Shown here piece after piece: positions 47,232 through 58,570 of a stretch of 64,000 nucleotides of DNA. Position numbers and translations under genes: made by a program. The first letter of the stretch is position 1; each line of letters opens with the position of its first letter. The notes beneath the pieces were generated by a model that searched no databases, was not told where the DNA came from, and saw only the letters and a program-made list of their open reading frames with translations. Origin of the DNA: Pantoea phytobeneficialis (GTDB lineage: Bacteria; Pseudomonadota; Gammaproteobacteria; Enterobacterales; Enterobacteriaceae); assembly GCF_009728735.1 (NCBI RefSeq), contig NZ_CP024636.1:844948-908947 (forward strand), written 5' to 3'.

Positions 47232-48380
47232 ATGTCAGTGCGTCCCTTAACGATTGCCCTGGTCGCCGGAGAAACCTCCGGCGATATTCTTGGTGCCGGT
47301 CTCATTCGTGCGTTAAAAGCGCGCCATCCTGATGCTCGCTTTGTCGGCGTTGCCGGTCCGCGTATGCAGGCTGAAGGCTGTGAAGCCTGGTATGAGATGG
47401 AAGAGTTGGCGGTGATGGGCATTGTTGAAGTGCTGGAACGTCTGCCGCGGCTGCTGAAAATCCGCCGTGACCTGACGCAGCGCTTCACTGCGCTGCAACC
47501 GGATGTGTTTGTCGGCATTGATGCGCCTGATTTCAATATCACGCTCGAAGGTCGTCTGAAACGCGCCGGAATTCGCACCATTCATTATGTCAGTCCCTCA
47601 GTCTGGGCCTGGCGTCAAAAACGCGTATTCAAAATCGGCCGCAATACTAACCTCGTATTGGCATTTCTGCCGTTTGAAAAAGCGTTCTATGATCGTTTCA
47701 ATGTGCCGTGCCGTTTTATCGGCCACACTATGGCCGATGCGATGCCGATGCAGCCGGATAAACTGGCAGCGCGTCGTGGTTTAGGGATTGCTGATGATGC
47801 CATCTGCCTGGGCCTGTTGCCGGGTAGCCGTGGTGCCGAAGTGGAAATGCTGAGCGCCGATTTTCTGCGTGCCGCGCAACTGCTGCGCCAGCGCTATCCT
47901 CGTCTTGAAATCGTGGTGCCTCTGGTGAATGCGAAGCGTCGTGAACAGTTCGAGCACATCAAAGCAGAAGTGGCACCGGAATTACCGATGCACCTGCTGG
48001 ATGGTAAAGGACGTGAAGCGATGATTGCCAGCGATGCAGCGATTCTGGCATCGGGAACCGCGGCACTGGAGTGTATGTTGGCGAAATGTCCGATGGTGGT
48101 GGGTTATCGCATGAAACCTTTCACCTTCTGGCTGGCGAAGCGGCTGGTCAAAACTCCTTACGTCTCCTTACCGAATCTGCTTGCCGGGCGCGAGTTGGTG
48201 AAGGAGTTGTTGCAGGATGAATGTCAGCCGGCAGCCTTAGCCGCTGCGCTGGAGCCGCTGTTACATGCGGGTGCCGAGCGTGATGCGTTGCTTGCGACGT
48301 TTAACGAACTACATGCACAAATTCGCTGGAATGCTGATGAGCAGGCCGCGGATGCCGTACTGGAGATTGCTCATGGCTGA
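47232..48380 (+). CDS. lpxB: Lipid-A-disaccharide synthase
   Basis: Glycosyltransferase (family GT19) that condenses UDP-diacylglucosamine and lipid X into the lipid A disaccharide at the inner membrane. The 382 residues show [18 protein letters not shown] at the N-terminus, VGIDAPDFN, and [11 protein letters not shown] near the nucleotide site. Length equals E. coli LpxB. Its end overlaps rnhB by eight bases. Confidence 0.97.
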   Translation: MSVRPLTIALVAGETSGDILGAGLIRALKARHPDARFVGVAGPRMQAEGCEAWYEMEELAVMGIVEVLERLPRLLKIRRDLTQRFTALQPDVFVGIDAPDFNITLEGRLKRAGIRTIHYVSPSVWAWRQKRVFKIGRNTNLVLAFLPFEKAFYDRFNVPCRFIGHTMADAMPMQPDKLAARRGLGIADDAICLGLLPGSRGAEVEMLSADFLRAAQLLRQRYPRLEIVVPLVNAKRREQFEHIKAEVAPELPMHLLDGKGREAMIASDAAILASGTAALECMLAKCPMVVGYRMKPFTFWLAKRLVKTPYVSLPNLLAGRELVKELLQDECQPAALAAALEPLLHAGAERDALLATFNELHAQIRWNADEQAADAVLEIAHG

Positions 48381-48999
48381 GTTTATTTATCCCAATGCGC
48401 GGCTGATTGCCGGTGTTGATGAGGTCGGGCGTGGCCCGCTGGTCGGCGCGGTGGTGACGGCAGCGGTGATCCTTGACCCTGCAAAGCCGATTGTCGGTCT
48501 GGCCGATTCCAAAAAATTGTCGGAAAAACGTCGTCTGGCGTTGTATGACGAGATCAAAGAAAAAGCACTGGCCTGGAGTCTGGGCCGTGCGGAACCGGAA
48601 GAGATCGATCAGATCAACATTCTGCATGCGACCATGCTGGCGATGCAGCGTGCGGTGGCAGGTTTACCTGTGGTGCCTGATTTTGTTTTGATCGATGGCA
48701 ACCGTTGTCCGGCTTTGCCGATGCCATCACAGGCGGTAGTTAAGGGGGATAGCCTGGTTGCAGAGATCAGCGCCGCGTCGATCCTGGCGAAGGTGACGCG
48801 CGATCGTGAAATGGCCGAACTGGATCTTCTCTTCCCGCAGTATGGCTTCGCTCAGCACAAGGGTTATCCGACGGCACTGCATATGGAAAAATTGACCCAG
48901 TATGGTGCTACGCCTCATCATCGCCGCAGCTTTGCGCCGGTGCGTAACGCTCTGATTGATGCCGACGTGCTGGCCGCACGCCAGCCGACTACGCTTTAA
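48373..48999 (+). CDS. rnhB: Ribonuclease HII
   Basis: Cuts at ribonucleotides in DNA, starting ribonucleotide excision repair. From ATG 48373 the product is 208 residues, with the metal site in [11 protein letters not shown] and the GRG motif of type 2 RNases H. The open frame to 48265 lies in lpxB. The eight-base overlap with lpxB suggests coupling, as in E. coli. Confidence 0.96.
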   Translation: MAEFIYPNARLIAGVDEVGRGPLVGAVVTAAVILDPAKPIVGLADSKKLSEKRRLALYDEIKEKALAWSLGRAEPEEIDQINILHATMLAMQRAVAGLPVVPDFVLIDGNRCPALPMPSQAVVKGDSLVAEISAASILAKVTRDREMAELDLLFPQYGFAQHKGYPTALHMEKLTQYGATPHHRRSFAPVRNALIDADVLAARQPTTL

Positions 49000-49030
49000 T
49001 AGCCTGACGCTGTTTTAACCGGAAACTGAT

Positions 49031-52000
49031 ATGGCTGAACCCCGTTATATACATCTGCGCGTTCACAGCGACTACTCAATGGTTGATGGCCTGGCGAAGA
49101 CCGGGCCGCTGGTAAAAAAGGCTGCCTCATTAGGGATGCCTGCTATTGGCATTACTGATTTCACCAACCTGTGCGGGCTGGTGAAATTCTATGGCACCGC
49201 GCACGGTGCTGGGGTGAAGCCGATTATTGGCGCCGATTTTAACGTTGCCAGCGAGCTGATGAGCGATGAGCTGACACAGCTCACCGTGCTGGCGGCGAAC
49301 AACACCGGTTATCAGAACCTGACATTACTGATTTCACGCGCTTACCAACGGGGTTACGGTATTGCCGGGCCGGTCATTGATCGTGACTGGCTGGCTGAGT
49401 ATCAGGAAGGCTTGATTCTGCTTTCCGGTGGCCGTCGTGGCGATGTGGGGCGCAGCTTATTGCGCGGCAACAATGCGCTGGTGGCGCAGTGCCTGGCGTT
49501 TTATCAGCAGCACTTCCCCGATCGTTACTATCTTGAATTGACGCGCACGGGCCGCCCGGATGAGGAGAGCTACCTGCACGCGGCGGTTGAGCTGGCGATT
49601 GCCGAAGGCGTGCCGGTGGTGGCAACCAATGAAGTGTGCTTCCTCAACGAAGATGATTTTGACGCGCATGAAATTCGCGTGGCAATTCATGATGGTTACA
49701 CGCTGGACGATCCTAAACGTCCGCGTAACTACAGCCCTCAGCAATATATGCGCAGCGAAGCGGAGATGTGCGAGTTGTTCTCGGACATCCCGGAAGCGCT
49801 GGAAAATAGCGTAGAAATTGCTAAGCGTTGTAATGTCACCGTGCGCCTGGGTGAGTACTTCCTGCCGCAGTTCCCGACCGGTGATATGACCACCGAAGAT
49901 TTTCTCGTGGTGAAATCAAGGGAAGGTTTGGAAGAACGTCTGGAATTCCTGTTCCCCGATCCGGCAGTGCGTGCCGAGAAACGCCCGGAATATGATGAAC
50001 GTCTGGAGATTGAACTTAACGTTATTAACCAGATGGGCTTCCCCGGCTACTTCCTGATCGTGATGGAGTTTATCCAGTGGTCGAAGGATAACGGCGTACC
50101 GGTAGGACCGGGACGTGGTTCCGGTGCCGGTTCGCTGGTCGCTTATGCGCTGAAGATTACCGATCTTGATCCGCTGGAGTTTGACCTGCTGTTCGAACGT
50201 TTCCTGAACCCGGAACGTGTGTCGATGCCTGACTTCGACGTCGACTTCTGTATGGAAAAACGTGACCAGGTGATCGACCACGTTGCTGAGATGTATGGCC
50301 GCGATGCGGTATCGCAGATCATTACCTTTGGTACGATGGCAGCAAAAGCGGTGATCCGCGACGTAGGCCGTGTGCTGGGACATCCTTACGGCTTTGTTGA
50401 TCGTATATCCAAGCTGGTGCCGCCCGATCCGGGCATGACGCTGGAAAAAGCCTTTGCTGCCGAACCGCAGTTGCCGGAAATCTACGAGGCAGATGAAGAG
50501 GTTAAAGCGCTGATCGACATGGCGCGTAAGCTGGAAGGTGTCACGCGTAACGCCGGTAAACACGCCGGTGGCGTGGTGATCGCGCCGACCAAAATTACCG
50601 ATTTTGCACCGTTATACTGCGATGAAAACGGCAACCACCCGGTCACGCAATTCGATAAAAATGACGTGGAATATGCTGGTCTGGTGAAGTTCGACTTCCT
50701 CGGCTTGCGCACGCTCACCATTATCGACTGGGCGCTGAAGATGATTAACCCGCGCCGTGAGAAGCAGGGCCTGGAACCGATTGATATCGCAGCCATTCCG
50801 CTCGACGATAAAAAGAGTTTCGACATGCTGCAACGCGCGGAAACCACCGCCGTGTTCCAACTTGAATCGCGCGGCATGAAGGATCTGATCAAACGTCTGA
50901 AGCCTGACTGCTTCGAAGATATGATCGCATTGGTGGCGTTGTTCCGTCCGGGCCCGTTGCAGTCCGGCATGGTAGATAACTTTATCGACCGTAAGCATGG
51001 CCGCGAGGCGATCTCTTACCCGGATATCGAGTGGCAGCATGAGTCGCTGCAACCGGTGCTGGAACCAACCTACGGCATCATCCTTTACCAGGAACAGGTG
51101 ATGCAGATCGCTCAGGTGCTGTCGGGTTATACTCTGGGCGGCGCGGATATGCTGCGTCGTGCGATGGGTAAAAAGAAACCGGAAGAGATGGCGAAGCAGC
51201 GCTCTGTGTTCCAGGATGGAGCGGAGAAGATGGGCGTCAACGGCGAGCTGGCGATGAAGATCTTCGACCTGGTGGAGAAATTCGCCGGTTATGGCTTCAA
51301 CAAATCGCACTCCGCTGCCTATGCGCTGGTTTCTTATCAAACGTTATGGTTGAAAGCCCACTATCCGGCAGAGTTTATGGCGGCGGTAATGACCGCGGAT
51401 ATGGATAACACCGAGAAAGTGGTGGGGCTGGTGGATGAGTGCTGGCGTATGGGCCTCAAGGTGTTGCCGCCAGATATCAACTCCGGGCTTTATCCGTTCC
51501 ATGTGAACGATGAGGGTGAGATCGTTTACGGTATCGGTGCGATCAAAGGCGTGGGTGAAGGCCCGATTGAAGCGATCCTCGAGGCGCGTAACCGGGATGG
51601 TTACTTCAAAGAACTGTTTGATCTCTGCGCCCGTACCGACACCAAAAAGATCAACCGTCGCGTGATGGAAAAACTGATCATGTCCGGTGCGTTCGATCGT
51701 CTCGGCCCGCATCGTGCTGCGCTGATGAGCTCCCTCAGCGATGCGCTGAAAGCCGCCGATCAACATGCGAAAGCCGAGGCCATCGGGCAGGCGGATATGT
51801 TTGGCGTGCTGGCAGAAGAACCGGAGCAGGTAGAGAAATCGTACGCCAGCGTGACACCGTGGCCGGAACAGATTCAGCTGGATGGCGAACGTGAAACGCT
51901 GGGCCTGTATCTCACCGGCCATCCGATCAATCAGTATCTGAAAGAAATTGAACGTTACGTTGGCGGGATGCGTCTCAAAGACATGCATCCAACCGATCGT

Positions 52001-52513
52001 GGTAAAGTGACCGTCGCGGCGGGGCTGGTGATTGCTGCCCGTACGATGGTCACCAAGCGTGGCAACCGAATTGGTATCTGTACTCTGGATGACCGCTCTG
52101 GGCGTCTGGAGGTGATGTTATTTACCGATGCATTGGATAAATACCAGCAATTGCTGGAGAAGGACCGAATCCTGATCGTTAGCGGACAGGTCAGCTTTGA
52201 TGACTTCAGTGGCGGCCTTAAAATGACCGCCCGCGAAGTGATGGACATTGACGAAGCGCGGGAAAAATACGCGCGTGGTCTTGCTATCTCGCTGACGGAC
52301 AGGCAAATTGATGACCAGCTTTTAAACCGTCTCCGCCAGTCTCTGGAGCCTCATCGCTCCGGGACTATTCCGGTGCATCTCTATTATCAGAGAGCAGATG
52401 CGCGGGCGAAGCTGCGCTTTGGTGCAGCGTGGCGTATTTCGCCCAGCGATCGTTTACTCAACGATTTGCGGTCGTTAGTTGGGTCGGAGCAGGTGGAACT
52501 GGAGTTTGACTAA
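49031..52513 (+). CDS. dnaE: DNA polymerase III alpha subunit
   Basis: Replicative polymerase. The 1160 residues equal the E. coli length: N-terminal PHP domain ([13 protein letters not shown]), palm with the catalytic aspartates in MPDFDVDFC (D401, D403 by E. coli numbering) and a third in the later palm, helix-hairpin-helix, OB domain and the C-terminal tau-binding region. It is 31 bases after rnhB and 12 before accA. Confidence 0.98.
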   Translation: MAEPRYIHLRVHSDYSMVDGLAKTGPLVKKAASLGMPAIGITDFTNLCGLVKFYGTAHGAGVKPIIGADFNVASELMSDELTQLTVLAANNTGYQNLTLLISRAYQRGYGIAGPVIDRDWLAEYQEGLILLSGGRRGDVGRSLLRGNNALVAQCLAFYQQHFPDRYYLELTRTGRPDEESYLHAAVELAIAEGVPVVATNEVCFLNEDDFDAHEIRVAIHDGYTLDDPKRPRNYSPQQYMRSEAEMCELFSDIPEALENSVEIAKRCNVTVRLGEYFLPQFPTGDMTTEDFLVVKSREGLEERLEFLFPDPAVRAEKRPEYDERLEIELNVINQMGFPGYFLIVMEFIQWSKDNGVPVGPGRGSGAGSLVAYALKITDLDPLEFDLLFERFLNPERVSMPDFDVDFCMEKRDQVIDHVAEMYGRDAVSQIITFGTMAAKAVIRDVGRVLGHPYGFVDRISKLVPPDPGMTLEKAFAAEPQLPEIYEADEEVKALIDMARKLEGVTRNAGKHAGGVVIAPTKITDFAPLYCDENGNHPVTQFDKNDVEYAGLVKFDFLGLRTLTIIDWALKMINPRREKQGLEPIDIAAIPLDDKKSFDMLQRAETTAVFQLESRGMKDLIKRLKPDCFEDMIALVALFRPGPLQSGMVDNFIDRKHGREAISYPDIEWQHESLQPVLEPTYGIILYQEQVMQIAQVLSGYTLGGADMLRRAMGKKKPEEMAKQRSVFQDGAEKMGVNGELAMKIFDLVEKFAGYGFNKSHSAAYALVSYQTLWLKAHYPAEFMAAVMTADMDNTEKVVGLVDECWRMGLKVLPPDINSGLYPFHVNDEGEIVYGIGAIKGVGEGPIEAILEARNRDGYFKELFDLCARTDTKKINRRVMEKLIMSGAFDRLGPHRAALMSSLSDALKAADQHAKAEAIGQADMFGVLAEEPEQVEKSYASVTPWPEQIQLDGERETLGLYLTGHPINQYLKEIERYVGGMRLKDMHPTDRGKVTVAAGLVIAARTMVTKRGNRIGICTLDDRSGRLEVMLFTDALDKYQQLLEKDRILIVSGQVSFDDFSGGLKMTAREVMDIDEAREKYARGLAISLTDRQIDDQLLNRLRQSLEPHRSGTIPVHLYYQRADARAKLRFGAAWRISPSDRLLNDLRSLVGSEQVELEFD

Positions 52514-52525
52514 AACAGGAACATT

Positions 52526-53485
52526 ATGAGTCTTAATTACCTGGATTTTGAACAGCCAATCGCAGAACTGGAAGCGAAAATCGACTCGCTGAAATCGATT
52601 GGCCGTCAGGATGAGAAACACGATATTAATCTGGACGAAGAAGTGCAGCGTCTGCGCGAAAAAAGCGTAGAGCTGACACGTAAAATCTTCTCCGATTTGG
52701 GTGCATGGCAGGTCGCGCAACTGGCGCGTCACCCGCTGCGTCCTTATACGCTGGACTATGTCCGCAATGCCTTTGATGATTTTGACGAGCTGGCTGGCGA
52801 TCGTGCCTATGCCGATGATAAAGCGATTGTCGGTGGTATCGCCCGTCTTGATGGCCGTCCGGTGATGATCATTGGTCATCAGAAAGGCCGTGAAACCAAA
52901 GAGAAAATTCGTCGCAACTTCGGTATGCCAGCACCAGAGGGCTACCGTAAAGCGCTGCGCCTGATGGAGATGGCTGAACGCTTTAAGATGCCGTTGATCA
53001 CCTTCATCGACACCCCGGGTGCATATCCGGGCGTTGGTGCAGAGGAACGTGGTCAGTCGGAAGCGATTGCCCGTAACCTGCGCGAGATGTCTGGCCTGAA
53101 AATCCCGGTAATTTGTACCGTGATCGGCGAAGGCGGCTCAGGTGGTGCACTGGCGATTGGTGTGGGCGATAAGGTCAACATGTTGCAGTACAGCACCTAT
53201 TCGGTGATCTCACCGGAAGGCTGTGCCTCCATTCTGTGGAAAAGCGCTGACAAAGCACCGCTGGCGGCAGAAGCAATGGGCATCACCGCTGATCGTCTGA
53301 AAGAGTTGAAACTGATCGACTCCATCATCCCGGAACCGCTGGGTGGTGCGCACCGTCAGCCGGTGGATATGGCCGAAGCACTGAAAAAGCAGCTGCTGGC
53401 TGATCTGGCCGATCTCGATGTTCTCAGCACCGAAGAGCTGCTGAACCGTCGTTATCAGCGTCTGATGAGCTACGGCTACGCCTGA
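52526..53485 (+). CDS. accA: Acetyl-CoA carboxylase carboxyltransferase alpha subunit
   Basis: With AccD forms the carboxyltransferase that makes malonyl-CoA for fatty acid synthesis. The 319 residues equal the E. coli length: N-terminal helices, then the crotonase-like core with [17 protein letters not shown] and [15 protein letters not shown]. It closes the run from rpsB and is followed by a strong terminator. Confidence 0.98.
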   Translation: MSLNYLDFEQPIAELEAKIDSLKSIGRQDEKHDINLDEEVQRLREKSVELTRKIFSDLGAWQVAQLARHPLRPYTLDYVRNAFDDFDELAGDRAYADDKAIVGGIARLDGRPVMIIGHQKGRETKEKIRRNFGMPAPEGYRKALRLMEMAERFKMPLITFIDTPGAYPGVGAEERGQSEAIARNLREMSGLKIPVICTVIGEGGSGGALAIGVGDKVNMLQYSTYSVISPEGCASILWKSADKAPLAAEAMGITADRLKELKLIDSIIPEPLGGAHRQPVDMAEALKKQLLADLADLDVLSTEELLNRRYQRLMSYGYA

Positions 53486-53500
53486 TAAGCTGATGATCAA

Positions 53501-53530
53501 AAAAAAGCGGACTTCGGTCCGCTTTTTTTA
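53501..53530 (+). terminator. Intrinsic terminator after accA
   Basis: aagcggac, tetraloop ttcg, gtccgctt (53505-53524), then a T run, with an A run before the stem, so it may work on both strands. It closes the operon 20 bases after accA. Confidence 0.95.
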
Positions 53531-53620
53531 TGCCTGCGCAACAGCAGAGCATTCTGACGGTAATCCGCCCCCGCTTTTCGCTATCCTTATTCAGTGCCAC
53601 AACACCACAGGAGGTGAGCA

Positions 53621-55771
53621 TTGAATATTCTTGCGATCATGGGACCGCACGGGGTTTTCTACAAAGATGAACCCATTCGTGAACTGGATGCTGCACTGAA
53701 GCTGCAAGGTTTCCAGACCGTCTATCCCACCAATGCCAGCGACCTGCTGAAGCTGATTGAACATAACCCGCGCATCTGTGGCGTGGTTTTTGACTGGGAC
53801 GATTACAGTCTGGCGCTGTGCAGTGAAATCAATCAGCTCAATGAATATCTGCCGCTGTACGCGTTTATCAACACCCATTCACAAATGGATGTCAGCATTA
53901 ACGAGATGCGCATGGCGTTGCATTTCTTCGAATACGCGCTCAGCATGGCTGACGATATCGCGTTGCATATCCGCCAGTACACCGACGAATACATCGACAA
54001 AATCACACCGCCACTGACCAAAGCGCTGTTCACCTATGTCAATGAGGGCAAGTACACCTTCTGTACTCCAGGGCATATGGGGGGAACTGCGTTTCAGAAA
54101 AGCCCGGTGGGAAGTTTGTTCTACGACTTTTTTGGCGCGAATACGTTAAAAGCGGATATCTCCATTTCAGTGACGGAACTGGGTTCCCTGCTTGATCACA
54201 CCGGCCCGCATCTGGAAGCTGAGGAGTACGTCGCGCGGACTTTTGGTGCTGAGCAAAGCTATATGGTGACCAATGGCACCTCGACCTCGAATAAGATCGT
54301 GGGCATGTATGCGGCTCCAGCGGGTAGCACGGTCTTGATTGACCGCAACTGCCATAAATCCCTGACCCATCTGTTGATGATGAGCGACATTATCCCGCTC
54401 TGGCTGAAGCCAACGCGCAACGCGCTTGGCATTCTTGGCGGTATTCCCAAGCGGGAGTTCACCCGCGACAGCATCCAGCAGAAAGTGGAAAGCACGCCGC
54501 GCGCCAGTTGGCCGGTGCATGCGGTGATCACTAACTCAACCTACGATGGCTTACTGTACAACACGCAATACATCAAACAGACGCTGGATGTGCCGTCGAT
54601 CCACTTCGATTCCGCGTGGGTGCCCTATACCAATTTCCATCCGATCTATGACGGAAAAAGTGGCATGAGTGGCGATCGGGTGCCGGGTAAAGTGTTCTAC
54701 GAAACGCAATCAACGCATAAACTGCTGGCGGCATTTTCCCAGGCGTCGCTTATTCACATCAAAGGTGATTACGATGAGCAGACCTTTAACGAAGCCTACA
54801 TGATGCATACCACCACCTCGCCAAATTACGCCATTGTCTCGTCGATTGAGACGGCGGCGGCGATGTTGCGCGGCAATCCGGGTAAGCGCCTGATCAATCG
54901 TTCGGTAGAACGGGCGTTGCATTTCCGGCGTGAGATCCAGCGTTTGCGTGAAGAGTCAGAGGGGTGGTTCTTTGATATCTGGCAGCCGGAAAAAGTGGAT
55001 GAAGCGGAATGCTGGCCGATCCAGCCGGGTGAGGAAGACTGGCACGGTTTTACCCAGGCCGACCGCGATCATATGTACCTTGATCCGATTAAGGTAACCA
55101 TCCTGACGCCAGGAATGAGCGAGCTGGGGGTGATGGCGGAAGAGGGGATTCCGGCGGCGCTGGTGGCAAAATTCCTCGACCAGCGTGGCGTGGTGGTGGA
55201 AAAAACCGGTCCGTATAACCTGCTGTTCCTGTTCAGTATTGGTATCGATAAGACCAAAGCGATGAGCGTGCTGCGTGGCCTGACCGAATTTAAGCGCGCT
55301 TATGATCTCAATCTGCGGGTAAAAAACATGTTGCCGGATCTCTACGCCGAAGATCCTGATTTCTATCGCAACATGCGTATTCAGACGCTGGCCCAGGGCA
55401 TCCATCAGTTGATCCTACAACACGATCTGCCGCGCCTGATGCTCAAAGCTTTTGACGTGTTGCCAGAGATGAAGATGACCCCGCATCAGGCATTTCAACA
55501 GCAGGTAAAAGGCCTGGTGGAAACGGTCGATATCCGCGAGCTGGTGGGACGCATCTCCGCCAATATGATTTTGCCCTATCCGCCAGGTGTCCCTTTGGTG
55601 ATGCCGGGAGAAATGATCACTGAGCAGAGTCGCGCGGTGCTCGATTTTCTGTTGATGCTCTGCACTATCGGGCGGCACTACCCCGGTTTCGAAACGGACA
55701 TTCACGGCGCGACGTTGACCGAGGATGGGCGTTATCTGGTACGGGTGCTTAAAGGCGAGAACGACCATTAA
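53621..55771 (+). CDS. ldcC: Lysine decarboxylase (constitutive type)
   Basis: PLP enzyme that turns lysine into cadaverine. The 716 residues comprise the N-terminal wing domain (MNILAIMGPHGVFYKDEPIR), the PLP core with the lysine K367 in STHK and a C-terminal domain; K367 has the E. coli number. The position after accA and no linked cadB antiporter point to LdcC rather than the acid-induced CadA. Start is TTG 53621 with a near-perfect AGGAGGTGA ribosome site. Confidence 0.93.
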   Translation: MNILAIMGPHGVFYKDEPIRELDAALKLQGFQTVYPTNASDLLKLIEHNPRICGVVFDWDDYSLALCSEINQLNEYLPLYAFINTHSQMDVSINEMRMALHFFEYALSMADDIALHIRQYTDEYIDKITPPLTKALFTYVNEGKYTFCTPGHMGGTAFQKSPVGSLFYDFFGANTLKADISISVTELGSLLDHTGPHLEAEEYVARTFGAEQSYMVTNGTSTSNKIVGMYAAPAGSTVLIDRNCHKSLTHLLMMSDIIPLWLKPTRNALGILGGIPKREFTRDSIQQKVESTPRASWPVHAVITNSTYDGLLYNTQYIKQTLDVPSIHFDSAWVPYTNFHPIYDGKSGMSGDRVPGKVFYETQSTHKLLAAFSQASLIHIKGDYDEQTFNEAYMMHTTTSPNYAIVSSIETAAAMLRGNPGKRLINRSVERALHFRREIQRLREESEGWFFDIWQPEKVDEAECWPIQPGEEDWHGFTQADRDHMYLDPIKVTILTPGMSELGVMAEEGIPAALVAKFLDQRGVVVEKTGPYNLLFLFSIGIDKTKAMSVLRGLTEFKRAYDLNLRVKNMLPDLYAEDPDFYRNMRIQTLAQGIHQLILQHDLPRLMLKAFDVLPEMKMTPHQAFQQQVKGLVETVDIRELVGRISANMILPYPPGVPLVMPGEMITEQSRAVLDFLLMLCTIGRHYPGFETDIHGATLTEDGRYLVRVLKGENDH

Positions 55772-55846
55772 GTTCGGACAAAAGCCTCTTTTCAGCAGGC
55801 CGCCTGCCACGTAAGGTAAGCGGCTAAGCCGATAACCGGAGCCACT

Positions 55847-56236
55847 ATGTTACAGATTAAACAGATCCACCACATTGCCATTATCGCCACCGATTATGCG
55901 CGCAGTAAGGCATTCTATTGTGATGTGCTGGGCTTTGAATTGCTGGGGGAGTTTTATCGTGCAGAGCGTGATTCGTGGAAAGGGGATCTCGGGCTGAATG
56001 GTGTCTACACTATCGAACTGTTCTCCTTCCCGTCACCGCCAGCACGCGTCAGTCAGCCGGAAGCCTGTGGCTTACGTCATCTGGCATTTTGTGTTGAGGA
56101 TGTGGAACAATCGGTCGCGGCGCTGGCTGAGAAAGGGGTGGTTTGCGAACCGATTCGTATTGATGCGTTGACCGATAAAACCTGTACCTTCTTCTCTGAC
56201 CCCGATGGTTTGCCGCTGGAGCTATATCAGGCGTAA
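55847..56236 (+). CDS. yaeR: VOC-family protein YaeR, glyoxalase-like
   Basis: A 129-residue vicinal-oxygen-chelate protein with the usual two beta-alpha-beta modules: IHHIAIIATDYARSKAFYCDVLG with a metal-type histidine, GLRHLAFCVEDVEQ with the second, and glutamates in the strands ending ELFSF and LELYQA. The substrate is unknown; E. coli YaeR is likewise uncharacterised. It lies between ldcC and tilS as in E. coli. Confidence 0.92.
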   Translation: MLQIKQIHHIAIIATDYARSKAFYCDVLGFELLGEFYRAERDSWKGDLGLNGVYTIELFSFPSPPARVSQPEACGLRHLAFCVEDVEQSVAALAEKGVVCEPIRIDALTDKTCTFFSDPDGLPLELYQA

Positions 56237-56289
56237 AATAGCGCCCATCGCGAGCCGCAATCGGGCGGTTCGCCCTTACGGATTGCGCC

Positions 56290-57591
56290 ATGTCTTTGTC
56301 CCATCTTGCTGCACTGCTGACACCCGATGCCCGCTGCGTGCTGGCGTTCAGCGGTGGGCTGGATTCCACCGTGTTGTTGCATCAACTGGTTTGCTGGCAA
56401 CGACAACATCCACAGTTTCAACTGCGCGCATTGCATGTCCATCATGGTTTAAGCCCCAATGCTGATAGTTGGGCAGCACATTGCCAGCACCTTTGCCAGC
56501 AGTGGCAAGTCCCCTGTGAGGTGTTGCGAGTGCAGGTGGATGGGCATGAGCAGGGGATAGAAGCGGCAGCGCGCGATGCACGTTATCAGGCGTTGTTTCA
56601 ACACCTGCAACCCGGTGAGTACTTACTTACCGCCCAGCATCTTGATGATCAGTGTGAAACCCTGCTGCTGGCCCTAAAGCGTGGCAGTGGCCCGGCGGGC
56701 CTGGCCGCGATGCCATCACAACGTATCGTGGGGGAAAACACCCATCTGCGGCCATTGTTGACCTTCAGTCGTCAGCAACTTGAAAGTTGGGCGACAGAGC
56801 ATCAGTTGCGTTGGATCGAAGACGAGAGCAACGCGGATTGCCGCTACGACAGAAATTTTCTGCGCCAGCAGGTACTCCCGTTATTGCATGCTCGCTGGCC
56901 GCATTTCAGCGCTGCGGCTGCACGCAGCGCCGCGTTATGTGGTGAACAGGAACAACTGCTGGACGCGTTGCTGGCGGAACAATTGGCACAACTCACGGAT
57001 GAGCTGGGGCGACTTAACTTCACGCCGTTGTTGAGCATGCAGGAAGCGCGTCGTCATGCGCTGCTGCGGCGCTGGATTGCGCAGCAGGGCGGAACCATGC
57101 CCTCACGCGATGCATTGCTGCGCATCACCCGTGAAGTGATGCAGAGTCGGGAAGATGCCCAACCCTGCCTGCATTTTGGTGCTTTTGAACTGCGCCGTTA
57201 TCGCCAGCACCTGTACTGGCTAGTGCCTCAACCTTCCCTCAGTCAGCACTCACTTACCTGGCATGACCTCTCGCAACCCTTGCGTTTGCCCGAACCGCTC
57301 GGGGAGTTACAGGCAAGCCATGATAGCCCGCGGCTACGTTACCCGACCGATGATGAGCAGGTGAGCGTGCGTTTTAAGGCCCAGGGCTATTTCCACCTGA
57401 TCGAGCGGGCGGGGGGACGTGAAGTGAAAAAGCTGTGGCAGGAGCTGGGTGTTCCGCCCTGGCAGCGTGAACGGATCCCACTGATTTACTACAACCAGAC
57501 GTTAATTTGCGCGCCAGGATTTTTTATCACCCGTGAAGGTGCGGCCAGCAATGAGCAAGGCTGGACGGCGGTCTGGTTACAACAACAATAA
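56290..57591 (+). CDS. tilS: tRNA(Ile)-lysidine synthase
   Basis: Attaches lysine to C34 of the tRNA(Ile) with CAU anticodon, switching it to read AUA. The 433 residues include the PP-loop SGGLDS (21-26), the HHGLSPNAD region, and the C-terminal TilS domains involved in tRNA binding. Essential in bacteria. It is followed after 11 bases by a cytochrome c gene not present in E. coli. Confidence 0.95.
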   Translation: MSLSHLAALLTPDARCVLAFSGGLDSTVLLHQLVCWQRQHPQFQLRALHVHHGLSPNADSWAAHCQHLCQQWQVPCEVLRVQVDGHEQGIEAAARDARYQALFQHLQPGEYLLTAQHLDDQCETLLLALKRGSGPAGLAAMPSQRIVGENTHLRPLLTFSRQQLESWATEHQLRWIEDESNADCRYDRNFLRQQVLPLLHARWPHFSAAAARSAALCGEQEQLLDALLAEQLAQLTDELGRLNFTPLLSMQEARRHALLRRWIAQQGGTMPSRDALLRITREVMQSREDAQPCLHFGAFELRRYRQHLYWLVPQPSLSQHSLTWHDLSQPLRLPEPLGELQASHDSPRLRYPTDDEQVSVRFKAQGYFHLIERAGGREVKKLWQELGVPPWQRERIPLIYYNQTLICAPGFFITREGAASNEQGWTAVWLQQQ

Positions 57592-57602
57592 AACGGAGAG
57601 CA

Positions 57603-57914
57603 ATGATGAAACACTGGATCGCGGCGGCACTTTTCGCCGTGGCACTGCCGGCGCTGGCCGACGGTGATATTAAGGCCGGGGCGCAAAAAGCGGCCAGTTG
57701 TCTGGCTTGTCATGGTGCGGAAGGAAAAAGCGCCGTGCCTTTGTATCCTAATCTGGCCGGGCAGCACGCACCTTATCTGCTGCACTCGTTACAAGCCTAC
57801 AAAAAAGGGGAGCGCAGTGGGGGGCAGGCTGAGGTAATGAAAGCGTTTGTAGCCGGGTTAAGCGATCAGGATATGGAAGATCTGTCGGCGTATTACAGCT
57901 CGCTACAGCCATAG
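57603..57914 (+). CDS. Small periplasmic c-type cytochrome, single heme
   Basis: The 103-residue precursor has a signal peptide (to about residue 19), a heme site C33-L-A-C36-H37 and a class I cytochrome c fold. M79 in EVMKAF is the likely sixth ligand, followed by GLSDQDMEDLSAYYSSL as in cytochrome c553/c4 halves. GGAG precedes the ATG, 11 bases after tilS. No oxidase or reductase gene lies nearby, so its partner is unknown. Function as a soluble electron carrier is inferred from the family; maturation would need the Ccm system, not seen in this window. Confidence 0.88.
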   Translation: MMKHWIAAALFAVALPALADGDIKAGAQKAASCLACHGAEGKSAVPLYPNLAGQHAPYLLHSLQAYKKGERSGGQAEVMKAFVAGLSDQDMEDLSAYYSSLQP

Positions 57915-57920
57915 CGAGGG

Positions 57921-57944
57921 GGGCGGGAGAGGGATTTCCCGCCC
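57921..57944. other. Hairpin between the cytochrome c gene and rof
   Basis: gggcggga (57921-57928) pairs with tcccgccc (57937-57944) around an eight-base loop. It lies between the convergent stops. No T run on either strand. Confidence 0.45.
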
Positions 57945-57953
57945 GTAGGAAGG

Positions 57954-58217
57954 TTACTCGTCTTCGCTGACGATAACGGTGCCCAGCTCAGGGTGGCTGA
58001 AGCTGGCGATGTGATCGAGCCGCAGCTCGCGTGTTTCGCCGGAGAGGTCGACCGCAAGATACTCGACGTTTTTGCGTGAAATCATGTCCACGGCTTTCGC
58101 CTTGAGCTGATCACCGTTTTTTAATTCGAGCGCAAGCGTCCAGTGTTTTTGGCAGGCGAGTTCCAGGTTGTCGTAGTCATCGCAGTTGATGGGTTTGTAG
58201 GCTTCATTCGTCAACAT
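57954..58217 (-). CDS. rof: Rho-binding antiterminator Rof
   Basis: Binds Rho and blocks its RNA contact, reducing Rho-dependent termination. The 87-residue product matches E. coli Rof (84): [24 protein letters not shown] and [10 protein letters not shown] are conserved in the Sm-like fold. Its start lies within the end of yaeP (14-base overlap), so the two are translationally coupled. Confidence 0.94.
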   Translation of the reverse strand: MLTNEAYKPINCDDYDNLELACQKHWTLALELKNGDQLKAKAVDMISRKNVEYLAVDLSGETRELRLDHIASFSHPELGTVIVSEDE

Positions 58218-58404
58218 AGTCGCTCACCAATAAGTTTGCAGCGGCATAGGCTGCCTGTTCCCTGACAGAAGAGTTTAGCGCAGAATTAGCGGCAATATCA
58301 TTGAGTGCATTCAGCGCGCATCCAATGGCATCTGGCACATAACCCAGGTCGCCGCTGCCAATTTCGGCATACTTCTGGCGAACTAACTCACAATACTTTT
58401 GCAC
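58204..58404 (-). CDS. yaeP: UPF0253 family protein YaeP
   Basis: Small cytoplasmic protein of unknown function, paired with rof in Enterobacterales. I place the start at GTG 58404-58402: AGGAGG lies five bases upstream and the product is 66 residues, like E. coli YaeP. A GTG two codons earlier overlaps the ribosome site. [21 protein letters not shown] and the end [16 protein letters not shown] are conserved. Confidence 0.92.
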   Translation of the reverse strand: MQKYCELVRQKYAEIGSGDLGYVPDAIGCALNALNDIAANSALNSSVREQAAYAAANLLVSDYVDE

Positions 58405-58570
58405 ATTCACCTCCTCAGCAGAGTTTCAATACTCTGGTTGATAGGAGACTATATCACAGGCAATTCACTGAAATCAGCCAGTGAACAGCGCGAAGCATTC
58501 AGAGAAAAGCAGAAAAGTGGCAAAATTCGCTGCTGTTAAGCGTCTGCACAGCGCACAAAAGGTTAAGTTA

